Origin: an uncultured Oceanobacter sp.
GTDB lineage: Bacteria; Pseudomonadota; Gammaproteobacteria; Pseudomonadales; Oceanobacteraceae
Assembly: GCA_913061185.1 (NCBI GenBank)
Contig: CAJXTI010000025.1
Location: 1-48,897, forward strand
DNA length: 48,897 bases
Direction of reading: 5' to 3'
Both the position numbers and the translations under genes were made by a program. The notes under the pieces are model-generated. The model searched no databases, was not told the origin of the DNA, and saw nothing but the letters and a program-made list of their open reading frames with translations. Below are positions 1 to 8,112 of the stretch, piece by piece (within the stretch, counting starts at the first letter, position 1; each line of letters begins with the position of its first letter).

Positions 1-91
1 CCTCTGTAGCGACCGAGGCAACCGACCGGTTCATAGGGGGCAACAGCTTCTTCAAGACAGCGGCCTTACGTTCGTCTGAGTAGCGCGGCAT
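1..91 (-). CDS. Transposase N-terminus, cut by window edge
   Basis: Reading the minus strand from an ATG at 91, an open frame runs off the left edge of the window. It begins MPRYSDERKAAVLKKLLPP and continues with a segment containing SVASVATE. This basic, helix-turn-helix type start is typical of the DNA-binding OrfA part of IS3/IS150-like transposases. Only about 30 codons are visible, so the family and completeness cannot be fixed. The sequence just upstream (92-146) probably contains the element's end. It matters mainly because it shows that a mobile element abuts the repeat-rich region and the initiator tRNA genes. Confidence 0.6.
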   Translation of the reverse strand, partial: MPRYSDERKAAVLKKLLPPMNRSVASVATE

Positions 92-146
92 AGCAATCCT
101 TTTGACCCACTCTGAGATGAATTTAGACGAAAACGCCTACTGGACA
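92..146. mobile_element. Probable end of the insertion sequence
   Basis: This is the stretch between the transposase start codon at 91 and a plausible terminal CA dinucleotide at 145-146. Read on the minus strand the element would begin TGTCCAGTAGGCG, matching the TG...CA ends common in IS3-like elements. The boundary is inferred because the other terminus is outside the window. Confidence 0.35.
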
Positions 147-275
147 ACTAGGGTGACAGAGCGGGACAGTTGCCAAACCAATGTTTGGAATCACGAAGTC
201 GAAATCGTCACAAAATAGCCAATGCTAACTTCAGAGCGTGTACACGTTTCCCCAAGAACGGCGGGGCCTAGCTCA

Positions 276-305
276 AGTCACGAGCCAAAGACTGGCTTCG
301 TGACT
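276..305. repeat. Long hairpin built on GTCAC
   Basis: An inverted repeat forms a 12-bp stem (AGTCACGA plus GCCA against TGGC plus TCGTGACT) with one bulged base at 297 and a 5-nt loop. It shares the GTCAC word with other copies scattered from 206 to 623. No T-run follows, so it is not an ordinary terminator. A second small palindrome (CCAAAC/GTTTGG) lies at 173-188. Confidence 0.6.
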
Positions 306-352
306 AGTCACAAATCGTCACAGAAGAAACATGAAAAAAACAGGTAATTGCC

Positions 353-623
353 CGAAGGTCATAATAAGTCCGACCTTCAGTCATTTTTAACGGCTGTGAC
401 GAAACAACCCGAAGGTCATGAAAAAATTGGATCAAAACTGACCTTCAGGGATTCGCCCTTAAGGTCACGTGTTTTGTGACGAAAATATCCCGAAGGTCGA
501 AAAATTTTTGTTCAACTTTTTAATTTTTTGAGTCCCGTTTTTCGGTAGCCTGAAGGTCATTTTAGATTTTTGGAAAAATCGTGCCGTTTAAAAGTGTCAC
601 AGAAATCGTCACAAAACGTCACA
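353..623. repeat. Cluster of GAAGGTCA and GTCACA words, both strands
   Basis: GAAGGTCA-type words occur at about 353-361, 410-418, 461-467 (degenerate), 491-499 and 551-559 on the plus strand, and at 372-380 and 440-448 on the minus strand. GTCACA-type words occur at about 207-213, 306-322, 395-401 (reverse), 475-481 (reverse), 595-601, 607-613 and 617-623. No coding frame spans the region. The core CCCGAAGGTC also occurs in both neighbouring initiator tRNA genes, across the anticodon-arm and variable-loop region. Function is unknown; iteron-like protein sites or decayed tRNA-derived or mobile DNA are both possible. Confidence 0.65.
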
Positions 624-650
624 GGAAGGTTTTTCGGGGAGTAGAAATGA

Positions 651-684
651 AAAAGGCAGATCAATAAGTCATTGATCTGCCTTT
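651..684 (-). terminator. Intrinsic terminator of the tRNA unit
   Basis: A 14-bp perfect stem with a 5-nt loop (652-665 pairing with 671-684) lies just downstream of the first tRNA on the minus strand. It is followed on that strand by a short T-run, as expected for a rho-independent terminator. Confidence 0.85.
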
Positions 685-692
685 AAAATAAT

Positions 693-769
<77 letters not shown>

Positions 770-813
770 ACATCATCTTGCTTCTCTGACCTAAACCGCA
801 CTACGTTGGAAAT

Positions 814-890
<77 letters not shown>

Positions 891-903
891 TCAGAGGTTG
901 CAT

Positions 904-932
904 ATATTACGGACGACGCCCTCGACTGTCAA
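904..932 (-). promoter_or_regulatory. Sigma-70 promoter of the tRNA unit
   Basis: On the minus strand a perfect TTGACA (927-932) and TAATAT (904-909) are separated by exactly 17 bp, placing the start point a few bases before the tRNA at 890. This is the clearest promoter in the window, as expected for stable RNA genes. Confidence 0.85.
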
Positions 933-1053
933 GTCATGTTCACAAATAAAGCAGGATCTACCGTTCAAAATCCGCTACTGATTAAAAAATACTCTTGGGG
1001 GCTGGTCTGAAAGCAGCGGTGGTGATACGTTGTCTGTAACAAAAATAACAACA

Positions 1054-2127
1054 ATGACATTATTTATGAGTGCTTATCTTACTCCGACATTGACGTCGGC
1101 GGCGTTGCACCCCCTTTTTCAGCTCATGCGTGAGCGGGGATTAAGTCCTGACGAGCTTCCTGAGCTGGCTCAGGACTGGGGTAACAGCCAACATCAATTT
1201 CCTGTGCCTGTGTTTGATCGCATCATCGAACAGGCCGGTCAGTCCCTGAAAACGCCTGCTATTGGCGTCATGATGGGGAGCCGGTTGGATTGGCGACGAT
1301 TTCGACTGCTAGCGTATTTGCTCAGTGAATGTCGCACCGGTCGCGATGCGCTGTCACAACTGCGGCGTTATTATCCGCTGATCAGCGACAGTCATCCCCC
1401 CGATGTATTTATTGGCCAACAGGCGGTCAAAGTCGTGTTTTATGTGAGCGATGGAACACCGCATGCGCGTCAAACCCGTGCCGAACTGGTTGCCGCTGGC
1501 ATTCATGATGTCGGCTCCAGGCTGGGGAACGGGTTTTACAACATCACCGGCATTGGCTTTCAGCAGCCACCACCACAGTATCGGGAACAACTCGACCGCT
1601 ACTTTGGGGTGCCTGTACGTTATGGCGAAAGCTGTAATTGGATCAGTTTCTCCAGCGACTATCTCGACAAGTCGATGAAAAAGGCCATGCCTTTCCTGGA
1701 AACCATGCTGGAAGGTGCTGAAGTGCCTTGGCGCTCGGAAGACACCGAACGCCCATTCAGTCGCAAGTTACGCCATATCCTTTATTACTGGCCGACCTGT
1801 CTGCCGATGACCAAGGAAGCTGTCGCCGATTTGTTGGGCACCAGCGCACGAACCCTGACCCGACGATTGCAGGAAGAAGGCAGCCAGTTTTCGGAATTGA
1901 GCAAACACTGCCGTCTGGTTCGGGCAGCCGCTGCGCTGAAGCGTACCAGCAAGGATGTGCAACAGTTGGCCAACGAGCTGGGATTTTCTGATCGCCGAGG
2001 TTTCGAACGGGCGTTCAAACAGTGGACAGGGCAAACACCGGCAGCCTTCCGGCGTCAGTGGCGCAATCAGGCCGTCGCTGCGGTCTCCAGCATGTCGGCG
2101 CTGGAATCGAATATGGGGTTTTACTGA
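1054..2127 (+). CDS. AraC-family transcriptional regulator
   Basis: A predicted cytoplasmic DNA-binding regulator of about 357 residues. The N-terminal two thirds resembles the arabinose-binding-like domain of OruR/ArgR-type AraC regulators. The last 100 residues carry the double helix-turn-helix: MTKEAVADLLGTSARTLTRR for the first helix pair, then a second ending QLANELGFSDRRGFERAF followed by the family motif GQTPAAFRR. The frame is open back to a TTG at 1030, but the ATG at 1054 (or the next one at 1066) is preferred; neither has a strong ribosome site. The effector and targets cannot be inferred, since no neighbouring catabolic operon is present. Confidence 0.85.
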   Translation: MTLFMSAYLTPTLTSAALHPLFQLMRERGLSPDELPELAQDWGNSQHQFPVPVFDRIIEQAGQSLKTPAIGVMMGSRLDWRRFRLLAYLLSECRTGRDALSQLRRYYPLISDSHPPDVFIGQQAVKVVFYVSDGTPHARQTRAELVAAGIHDVGSRLGNGFYNITGIGFQQPPPQYREQLDRYFGVPVRYGESCNWISFSSDYLDKSMKKAMPFLETMLEGAEVPWRSEDTERPFSRKLRHILYYWPTCLPMTKEAVADLLGTSARTLTRRLQEEGSQFSELSKHCRLVRAAAALKRTSKDVQQLANELGFSDRRGFERAFKQWTGQTPAAFRRQWRNQAVAAVSSMSALESNMGFY

Positions 2128-2162
2128 CCTGACGAAAACGTCGCTCTGACGCGCTCCGACAC

Positions 2163-2186
2163 CCGGCTGGGTTTGTTTGCAGCCGG
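2163..2186. other. Short hairpin downstream of the AraC-type gene
   Basis: CCGGCTG (2163-2169) pairs with CAGCCGG (2180-2186) around a 10-nt loop, 36 bp after the regulator stop codon. No T-run follows, so a terminator role is uncertain. Confidence 0.35.
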
Positions 2187-2230
2187 ACTGTCGCTACAAG
2201 AGCGTCAGGGTGAATTAGAGTGCGTTACCG

Positions 2231-2257
2231 CTATGGTAGCTATGGTAGCTATGGTAA
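2231..2257. repeat. 9-bp tandem repeat, three copies
   Basis: The unit CTATGGTAG is repeated three times, with the last base of the third copy changed, in the gap between the two convergent genes. It is one of several short tandem duplications in the window. Confidence 0.85.
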
Positions 2258-2285
2258 CAGGCACTCACACTCAGATGCCGTTACG

Positions 2286-2822
2286 TTATTGCATTAACTG
2301 ACGCAGTTCCGCCATACGGCCGCTCACCAGTGTCTTGTCGGCTGCATCAACCGCTTCCATTTCATCCATCATTTTCAACGTGCCCCGCATCATGGTTTCC
2401 ATGGCATCCAGCTGTTCTGCTGGCATGCCACCGGCGTTGCGCATTTGTTGCAGCTGGGCCAGTTGTTGCTTTACTTGATCACGGCTGCCGCCCTGCTCAC
2501 TCATTTCCACGGCCAGCATGCCCAGACTGACTTCGGTTGTTACCCTTGTCCATTGCTCCACACTGTCAAATCCGGCAGCGGATACCTTTCGACCAAACTC
2601 GCTGTAGAGGCCTGAGGTTTTCAGACTTTTGATACCGTCCTGAAACATCGCGGCCATGCCTTGTTCCATGGAAGCGCTGGTTTTTGGCATGGCATCTTCA
2701 TGCTGATCCAGCCAGCCTTGTATCTGTGGCATGGAGTTAATCCACACATCCAGCTCTGTCGCAGTCAGGGCCCATGCCGGGGATGTTGCCAGCATGGCAA
2801 CCAGTGTCATCACACGACGCAT
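2286..2822 (-). CDS. Exported protein of unknown function
   Basis: A 178-residue protein with a clear Sec signal peptide (MRRVMTLVAMLATSPAWA, cleavage after about residue 18). The mature part is helical and rich in Met, Gln and Glu, with several pairs such as QLAQLQQMRN and ETMMRGTLKMMDEM. No catalytic motif or family is recognised. The ATG at 2822 is preceded by GGAG at good spacing. It lies alone between the AraC-type gene (convergent) and the methyltransferase. A periplasmic location is inferred from the signal peptide and lack of a lipobox or further membrane segments. Confidence 0.75.
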   Translation of the reverse strand: MRRVMTLVAMLATSPAWALTATELDVWINSMPQIQGWLDQHEDAMPKTSASMEQGMAAMFQDGIKSLKTSGLYSEFGRKVSAAGFDSVEQWTRVTTEVSLGMLAVEMSEQGGSRDQVKQQLAQLQQMRNAGGMPAEQLDAMETMMRGTLKMMDEMEAVDAADKTLVSGRMAELRQLMQ

Positions 2823-2885
2823 ACAATAATCTCCGTTTATTTTTTCTGATAGCTATTCTAAAGCCGCGAGATTATCACAGCCAGA

Positions 2886-3563
2886 TCAAGGCGAGTGTGG
2901 CATGGCGTGGATTTCAATCAAAACCTGCTGATCAAAATCACCGATGGCCGGTAAGGTAGCAAATAGCCCGGAGTCCTGGGCTGCAGCCGCTGAAGACGGG
3001 AAGAAATGACGCAGGGCAGCAGCGGGTTCAGCCGTTAGCCCTGCCGAAATATTGGCCTGCAGCTCGGCTAACAGAGGGTGACTCGCCGGGTCGTAGAGCA
3101 GATCGCCCGCCAGAAACACATCAAAATCACCCCAGTCTCCGGCACGAACAACCTCGACGACCACGCCGTTCAGGCTGGCGTTGTGCTGTGCTGCCAGGGT
3201 CGCCAGCGGATCAATATCACAGACCCCCACCATACTCGCGCCTTGGCGAGCGGCCTGTAGCGCTGCAATACCTCCACCACAGCCGATATCCAGCACCCGT
3301 TTGCCTGCAACCCGGTACGGCTGTTGCACCAGAAAGGATGACATTGCCCTGCCCCCTGCCCAGGCAAATGCCCAGTAGGGCATGTAACGCCACAGGGCTG
3401 CAATCTCTGTAGCATCAAACAGCCGCTGTTCATTCACTGCCAGTAGCCAGAGGCGAATATCATGCTCCAGCGGCACCAGCGCCAGTCCGGCGTCAGCCCA
3501 GACTGCATGTTGTTGCAGACCCGCCAACAGCGCCTCTGGTGGCTGAGGATGAAGGGGATTCAC
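2886..3563 (-). CDS. Class I SAM methyltransferase, ETF-beta lysine-type
   Basis: A 225-residue cytoplasmic methyltransferase. Motif I for S-adenosylmethionine is VLDIGCGGGIAALQAA near residues 90-105, followed by an acidic ribose-binding motif (VCDIDPLA). A later motif, FDVFLAGDLLYD, is typical of the METTL20/ETFBKMT-like lysine methyltransferases and related PF10294-type enzymes. The N-terminal WAFAWAGGRAMSSFL stretch is also shared with that group. The start codon overlaps the stop of the MltC-like gene by 4 bp (ATGA), so the two are translationally coupled. A paralogue lies at 10443-11126. The protein substrate is not known; electron-transfer flavoprotein or a ribosomal protein are guesses from family. 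Confidence 0.8.
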   Translation of the reverse strand: MNPLHPQPPEALLAGLQQHAVWADAGLALVPLEHDIRLWLLAVNEQRLFDATEIAALWRYMPYWAFAWAGGRAMSSFLVQQPYRVAGKRVLDIGCGGGIAALQAARQGASMVGVCDIDPLATLAAQHNASLNGVVVEVVRAGDWGDFDVFLAGDLLYDPASHPLLAELQANISAGLTAEPAAALRHFFPSSAAAAQDSGLFATLPAIGDFDQQVLIEIHAMPHSP

Positions 3564-4678
3564 GTCCCACCGCCGTAGCGTTGCTGTGCCGCTGAGACTT
3601 TTTTAAGGTAGTTACGCGATTCCTGGCTCGGATGACTCGACAGGATAGTGCGATAAACCTGATTGGCAGACATGGCGTTAATGCGGGCAATGGCTTTTTG
3701 ACGATCGCGATGAAAGGTTTTCAACAGATTACCGGCACCGCCGTTATAGGATGCAATCATGCAGTAGAGCTGCTTTTGGGCATCCTGTATGCCGCGCAAA
3801 TAGCGATCCCGTAAAATAGACAAATACGCTGTGCCGATATCAATGTTCTGCTCTGGACGAAAGAGCACATCACGACCGGGTCGACCACTGCGCTGATAGA
3901 TTTTGTCATAGACATCCTGACCCGCCGTACGACTCATCACCTGCATCAAACCATAGGCCCCCACAGGAGAGACGGCAAAGGGGTTAAAACTGCTTTCGGT
4001 TTCAATAATGGCCAGAATCAGGGCAGCAGGAATGCCATAACGATTTGCTGCCTGATGCACCAGTTCACCGTACTGCTGTGCACTGACCTGACGAAATTGC
4101 CGAACCATGGGAATCGAAACCCAGTAGCGACTGCCCGTGTGTTGCAGCTGGTGCGCCACCAGATATTCGGCATAACGCCGGGCACGCCAGGGAAACTCGA
4201 CCGATTTGCCTTCCTGATCTTGTACCTTGCCAGCCAGAAAGGGGGTTCCCGTCAGGCCGAAATCCGCTGCGGTCAGCAAGTCGACAGCAGCAGGATCGGC
4301 GGGGGTCAGCAAGGTGGCTTCAATGGCATGTCGCAGCGCTTGAAGCGGTGTGTGACTGCCGCGACTTTCGATATGAATCGTGCCCACATCAAAGTCGATG
4401 CGTACCTGGGTATGGAAATCGTCCAGGTATTTCACCAGCGAGCGAACGCCCGACACCGCCAGATCGTTACCCCAGACCTGGTTGGCCTGTTCCGGGAAAA
4501 ACATGAATTCCAGAATGACGGACTGTACATCGTCCGACAGCTCGGCAAAATTATCCGGCAGCTCGGCATCCGCCAACACCAGCCCCCCCGTCAGGGAGAA
4601 CCACAGCAACGGATAAAGCAACAGGTAACGGCGGCGTTGCCACTGTGGCAGCAGCAACCTGAGCACCAAACGGAACAT
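3560..4678 (-). CDS. mltC: MltC-like membrane-bound lytic transglycosylase
   Basis: A peptidoglycan lytic transglycosylase of about 372 residues that cleaves the MurNAc-GlcNAc bond. The N-terminal half matches the MltC-specific DUF3393 domain. The C-terminal half is the SLT goose-lysozyme-like domain: the catalytic Glu lies in ETESSFNPFAVSPVGAYGL, followed by LMQVM and the ASYNGGAGN motif. Unlike enterobacterial MltC no lipobox cysteine is visible; the N-terminus is a basic stretch (QWQRRRYLLL) and one hydrophobic segment, so it is probably anchored by, or cleaved after, that segment. The frame is open to a TTG at 4705, but the ATG at 4678 is preferred; neither has a good ribosome site. Confidence 0.85.
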   Translation of the reverse strand: MFRLVLRLLLPQWQRRRYLLLYPLLWFSLTGGLVLADAELPDNFAELSDDVQSVILEFMFFPEQANQVWGNDLAVSGVRSLVKYLDDFHTQVRIDFDVGTIHIESRGSHTPLQALRHAIEATLLTPADPAAVDLLTAADFGLTGTPFLAGKVQDQEGKSVEFPWRARRYAEYLVAHQLQHTGSRYWVSIPMVRQFRQVSAQQYGELVHQAANRYGIPAALILAIIETESSFNPFAVSPVGAYGLMQVMSRTAGQDVYDKIYQRSGRPGRDVLFRPEQNIDIGTAYLSILRDRYLRGIQDAQKQLYCMIASYNGGAGNLLKTFHRDRQKAIARINAMSANQVYRTILSSHPSQESRNYLKKVSAAQQRYGGGT

Positions 4679-4758
4679 CGGTGTGAGCAAAAAAAAGACA
4701 GCCAACGGAGCACATCCATAAAGATCAGGCCGCAGTGTAGCGGCCTGTTATCAGGCTG

Positions 4759-6105
4759 TCAGCGTTTGGCCTGGCGGCGGACGGCATTGGTGGAAAAATC
4801 GTTTTCACTCAAACCGGTATCAAAGAAGCGGAAACTGCGTTCGCGCTCGTTATCCAGACCTTCGACATAATAACGCCCGGAGGGAAAATCATAGGTCACT
4901 TCCAGTGTAGTCATCATCATTTGCAGGTCGTAATAGTTGATCAGATGGCCTTCTGTCACCTGCACCAGTAACCCGTGATGATCGTATTCTTCGGCATACA
5001 CAATCGACCAGGAGTCTTCATCCAGGTAATAGCGGCGCTTGCTGTAACGATGACTGAACCCTACCCGCAAATTGGCTTCAATCACCCACACACGGTGCAG
5101 CTCATAGCGCAACAAGGCCGGATTCAGATGGTGTTTTTGTAATATATCGTCCAGTCGCAGGTTCCCCTGATGCACCGGATAAGCATTGTAGGGAATATAG
5201 ATTTCCTGTTTGCCGATCAATGTCCAGTCGTAATAATCCGGCGCACCGTTATACATATCGACCTGGTCAATGGTACGGAGTGACTGACTGTTCACATCCG
5301 GTGTGTCGTGCGCCAGATCTGGAGTACGACGCAAGCGCCGGGCACCCGGCGTATAAATCCAGGATTTACGGGGCGAGCGCATCTGATCCAGCGTTTCATG
5401 TACCAGCGTCAGGCTGCCCGCCTGGTGCGCCGGAGCCAAAGTCTCCCGCGTTAACAGAAACACCTTGTTATCCAGCTCCGATGGCTGGAGGCCAGACTCG
5501 CTGTATTTGAAGTAGTAGTTGTACGCCCGCAGGGTATCCATCCGCTGGCCCGACGCCGTTATCAGTGAGCTGACCGCTTCGTAGGATACCGTCTGGCCCC
5601 GAAATCTGAGCGTATGGTTCCAGAGCACTTCCAGTCCATTGGCGGGGATCGGAAAGGGCGAACTCATGACTGCGCCGGTGACACCCGATCCATAAGGCAA
5701 CAATTTGGCGGTAGCAGCGTTGGTTCTGATCGCCTCGTAAACATAATCCGGGTAAGACGCAGAACGATGACTCGGATACACATTCAGGTACATATCCGGA
5801 AACCGCATCAGCAGCTGGCGCTGTCCTTCGGTCAATTGCGCCTTATGTGCTTCCAGGTTACTGGCTTCAATACGAAATAAGGCCTGTTCTCCGGCATAAG
5901 GGTCAGGATGAAATCCGCTTTCCCAGGGGCCTTTGTCCTGTGGCAAGCCCCCCGTCCAGGCCGGTATCGCTTTACCATTACCGGCACGCTCGGCACCCAA
6001 TGGGGTTAAATCCTGGTGTAATCGTTCAATCTCGCTGGCAGGTAATTCCGCCCAGGACGACATTGCCGCGCTTATCATCAAAAAAGCAGCACTGATTATT
6101 TTCAT
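4759..6105 (-). CDS. DUF1329 outer-membrane-associated protein
   Basis: A 448-residue exported protein. It starts MKIISAAFLMISAAMSSWA, a Sec signal peptide, and continues with the DUF1329 hallmarks: the segments LTPLGAERAGNGKAIPAWTG near residue 35 and YPDYVYEAI, and a tyrosine-rich C-terminal half. DUF1329 is a LolB/VioE-like fold family whose genes often sit beside DUF1302 beta-barrel and RND-type transporter genes. Here it stands alone. The ATG at 6105 is chosen because it begins the signal peptide; an upstream in-frame start at 6150 would add 15 residues. Role is unknown; envelope lipid handling is suggested by the family. Confidence 0.8.
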   Translation of the reverse strand: MKIISAAFLMISAAMSSWAELPASEIERLHQDLTPLGAERAGNGKAIPAWTGGLPQDKGPWESGFHPDPYAGEQALFRIEASNLEAHKAQLTEGQRQLLMRFPDMYLNVYPSHRSASYPDYVYEAIRTNAATAKLLPYGSGVTGAVMSSPFPIPANGLEVLWNHTLRFRGQTVSYEAVSSLITASGQRMDTLRAYNYYFKYSESGLQPSELDNKVFLLTRETLAPAHQAGSLTLVHETLDQMRSPRKSWIYTPGARRLRRTPDLAHDTPDVNSQSLRTIDQVDMYNGAPDYYDWTLIGKQEIYIPYNAYPVHQGNLRLDDILQKHHLNPALLRYELHRVWVIEANLRVGFSHRYSKRRYYLDEDSWSIVYAEEYDHHGLLVQVTEGHLINYYDLQMMMTTLEVTYDFPSGRYYVEGLDNERERSFRFFDTGLSENDFSTNAVRRQAKR

Positions 6106-6330
6106 GTCTTTTTGCCTACCCGGTGTTGCCGCAGTTGAATGTTCAACCACATAATTTTTATTGTTATCTCAACCGGGAAGAATAATGAGCGCGTAACCTG
6201 GGATCAATTTCACCTTACAAAAGGCAACAACTCTGGCTTGTTACCAAAAACAACATCCAGGCTTTAATCATACTTTCGAGTGACATCCATTCCAGAATGT
6301 ACGGTATTGAAGGCCATTCTCAGCTTTCTG

Positions 6331-7185
6331 TTATATAGGATGGTCTGACAAGGGGAAGAATAGCTTGCGAATACTATCGGCCTGGCAGGCTTGCAGCGCT
6401 GCCGGAGTCAGCTGTTTGATCCGCGCCAGTGCCACCCCCACCAACGGCAGGAAAACGGGCGAGTTGCGCCGCGACGCCGCGATCGCGGGCGTCATATCCG
6501 GTGCATCGGTTTCCAGCAACCAGGCTTCCAGCGGCAGCTGTTGAACCGTGCGGCGCAAGCGATGGGCATTAGGCCGCAGTAACAATCCTCCCAGACCCAG
6601 ACAAAAACCCAGATCCAGGTATTGCCGCGCCTGCTGTTCACTGCCACTGAAGGCATGCACGACACCACCACCGTCAAACCGGGCCAGTCGCAACGCCTGG
6701 ATAATCTCATCGTGCGCTCCCACGCCGTGCAAAATAACCGGCAGTTTGTACTGTTGCGCCAACTGTATTTGCGCATCAAACAGCTGGCGCTGTTGCTGAC
6801 GCACCGCCAGATCGACAGGGCGGCTAAAATGCAGGCCAAACTCCCCCACCGCGACACATTCTGACGTAGATAATACCTGCTCCAGCCAGTCGAGATCGGC
6901 CATACGGTGCCGCTCGCTAAAACAGGGATGTAACCCCAGTGCAAAAAACCATGGCTGCCCAGCGCAGAACGATGCCAGACGTTCGCCTTGCTCGCGGCAG
7001 ACACCTGGCACAATCAAACCGGAGATACCCAGTGTTTCGCAGTGCTGCCATACCGCTCGCCGATCTGGATCAAATGCCGGAAAATCAAAATGACAGTGGG
7101 TATCAAACCAGCCTGGCGAAGATAATTTCTGGCATGAACCGGGAAGCGAGCCTGAAAAAGAGTCACGGGGTGAATATTTTTTCAT
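6331..7185 (-). CDS. TatD-family metal-dependent hydrolase
   Basis: A 284-residue cytoplasmic TIM-barrel amidohydrolase of the TatD DNase family. Metal ligands are visible: FDTHCHFD (His30, His32), the glutamate of VAVGEFGLHFS, the histidine of PVILHGVGAHDE, the histidine of VVHAFSGS and the aspartate of LLETDAPDM. Family members are 3'-5' exonucleases or phosphoesterases. The protein has about 24 extra N-terminal residues before the first motif compared with typical TatD. It is not next to tatABC, so a link to protein export is not implied. The ATG at 7185 lies after an AT-rich stretch likely to hold its promoter. Confidence 0.88.
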   Translation of the reverse strand: MKKYSPRDSFSGSLPGSCQKLSSPGWFDTHCHFDFPAFDPDRRAVWQHCETLGISGLIVPGVCREQGERLASFCAGQPWFFALGLHPCFSERHRMADLDWLEQVLSTSECVAVGEFGLHFSRPVDLAVRQQQRQLFDAQIQLAQQYKLPVILHGVGAHDEIIQALRLARFDGGGVVHAFSGSEQQARQYLDLGFCLGLGGLLLRPNAHRLRRTVQQLPLEAWLLETDAPDMTPAIAASRRNSPVFLPLVGVALARIKQLTPAALQACQADSIRKLFFPLSDHPI

Positions 7186-7626
7186 TTAAATCTGGTTTCT
7201 AAGAATAATTTAAAATAAAAACACGGAGAATAATTCGCAAATATCACCACCAGCGGCCATCCGCGTCCAGTTGACGGCGGGATATCGACACGGCAATACC
7301 ATCACCAGCCAATTATCCATTCGTAAATAAACCGCCAACTGTCAAATTTCTGACAATATTTATAACGGCGGCGGCCAGAAATCGACCCGTCCAACGTAAT
7401 CCGCCACAGCACAGCGGCAGCCACAATACGATATTGGCGTTAATTGCATCAATTTCTCTCCCAGCAAGAATAATGGCGTTCTTTTTGCAACTGATACAAG
7501 TGTCACAGAAATCAACCAATACCCCGTCATCACTGGCCAACGACCGTTCAAACAATCCAGTCAATAACGACCAGTGTGCTATTCCTAAGGGTATACAATC
7601 TAACCAAGACTACAGGAGGGTGAGCG
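7186..7626. other. Intergenic region between divergent genes, no gene called
   Basis: About 440 bp between the TatD-type gene (minus) and the next plus-strand gene. The left part is AT-rich and contains a small inverted repeat, TGTCA/TGACA, around 7339-7354. A plus-strand promoter with a -10-like TATACAAT near 7591-7600 probably serves the gene at 7627. A Cys-rich open frame on the minus strand (7313-7564, TTG start) is discussed under rejected items. Confidence 0.4.
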
Positions 7627-8112
7627 ATGAAGCTTATGCCTCACGAGCTCAGAGACACCATTATTCGCCCAACACTGGACTATCTGGGCTGTTATACCGG
7701 CACTGCGGAAAATCTGCTGATTGCTCTGGCGCAAAGGCAGGAGCACAGCCAGGTCAATGCTTTCGAAGACTGCTCGCTGTATCCGCTGGATGCCGATATT
7801 CATCAGAAAGTCTGGGATCAATATCTTGCCTTTGACCCGGATCAGGCCAGCCTGATTCGTGGACTGGCTTCCCAGCGGCAATTTTTGGTTAATCCTCACA
7901 GCGAATTAAAAACCAACCTCTGTTATGCCACTGCCATCGCCTGGGCCGTTTTTATTGCCTATCCGCAGGTGCAAGCCAGCGACCTGAGCCAGAGCACCTG
8001 GCTCAAAGCACCTGGCTCAAAGTTTCAACTGCTCTTTTACTGCAGCCCACAACGCCCGGTAATTACGGGACAGGGGAACATGGGGCTGACAGACCACGAT
8101 CGGACTGCGTAA
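7627..8112 (+). CDS. Phage-type conserved protein, C-terminus probably altered
   Basis: A 161-residue protein with an excellent ribosome site (AGGAGGG) before the ATG. The first 120 residues (MKLMPHELRDTIIRPTLDYL, then AENLLIALAQRQEHS, VWDQYLAF, NLCYATAIAWAVF) resemble small phage-related proteins in which a QES motif and a GPALGLxQMEP motif suggest a lysozyme-like fold. Here the GPALG part is replaced by an unrelated stretch. After residue 125 a 14-bp tandem duplication shifts the frame, and the last 30 codons run antisense into the ParA gene. A truncated or decaying member of that family is the best reading; this rests on memory of the family, not a search. Confidence 0.6.
   Translation: MKLMPHELRDTIIRPTLDYLGCYTGTAENLLIALAQRQEHSQVNAFEDCSLYPLDADIHQKVWDQYLAFDPDQASLIRGLASQRQFLVNPHSELKTNLCYATAIAWAVFIAYPQVQASDLSQSTWLKAPGSKFQLLFYCSPQRPVITGQGNMGLTDHDRTA
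7994..8021. repeat. 14-bp tandem duplication over the ParA stop codon
   Basis: GCACCTGGCTCAAA is present twice in direct succession. One copy includes the ParA stop codon, so ParA is unaffected, but the 14-bp insertion is not a multiple of three and changes the downstream frame of the plus-strand gene. Confidence 0.9.

Noticed and set aside
353..623. CRISPR array
   Set aside because: Repeat words are only 8-9 bp, occur on both strands and have irregular spacing; no cas genes.
4055..4870. 271-codon plus-strand open frame
   Set aside because: Lies antisense to the MltC-like gene, no recognisable domain, and runs past both its ends; a shadow of that gene.
7313..7564. Cys-rich 83-codon minus-strand frame with TTG start (DFCDTCISCKK)
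   Set aside because: No ribosome site, no recognised family, and a TTG start; too weak to call, although the Cys pattern is curious.
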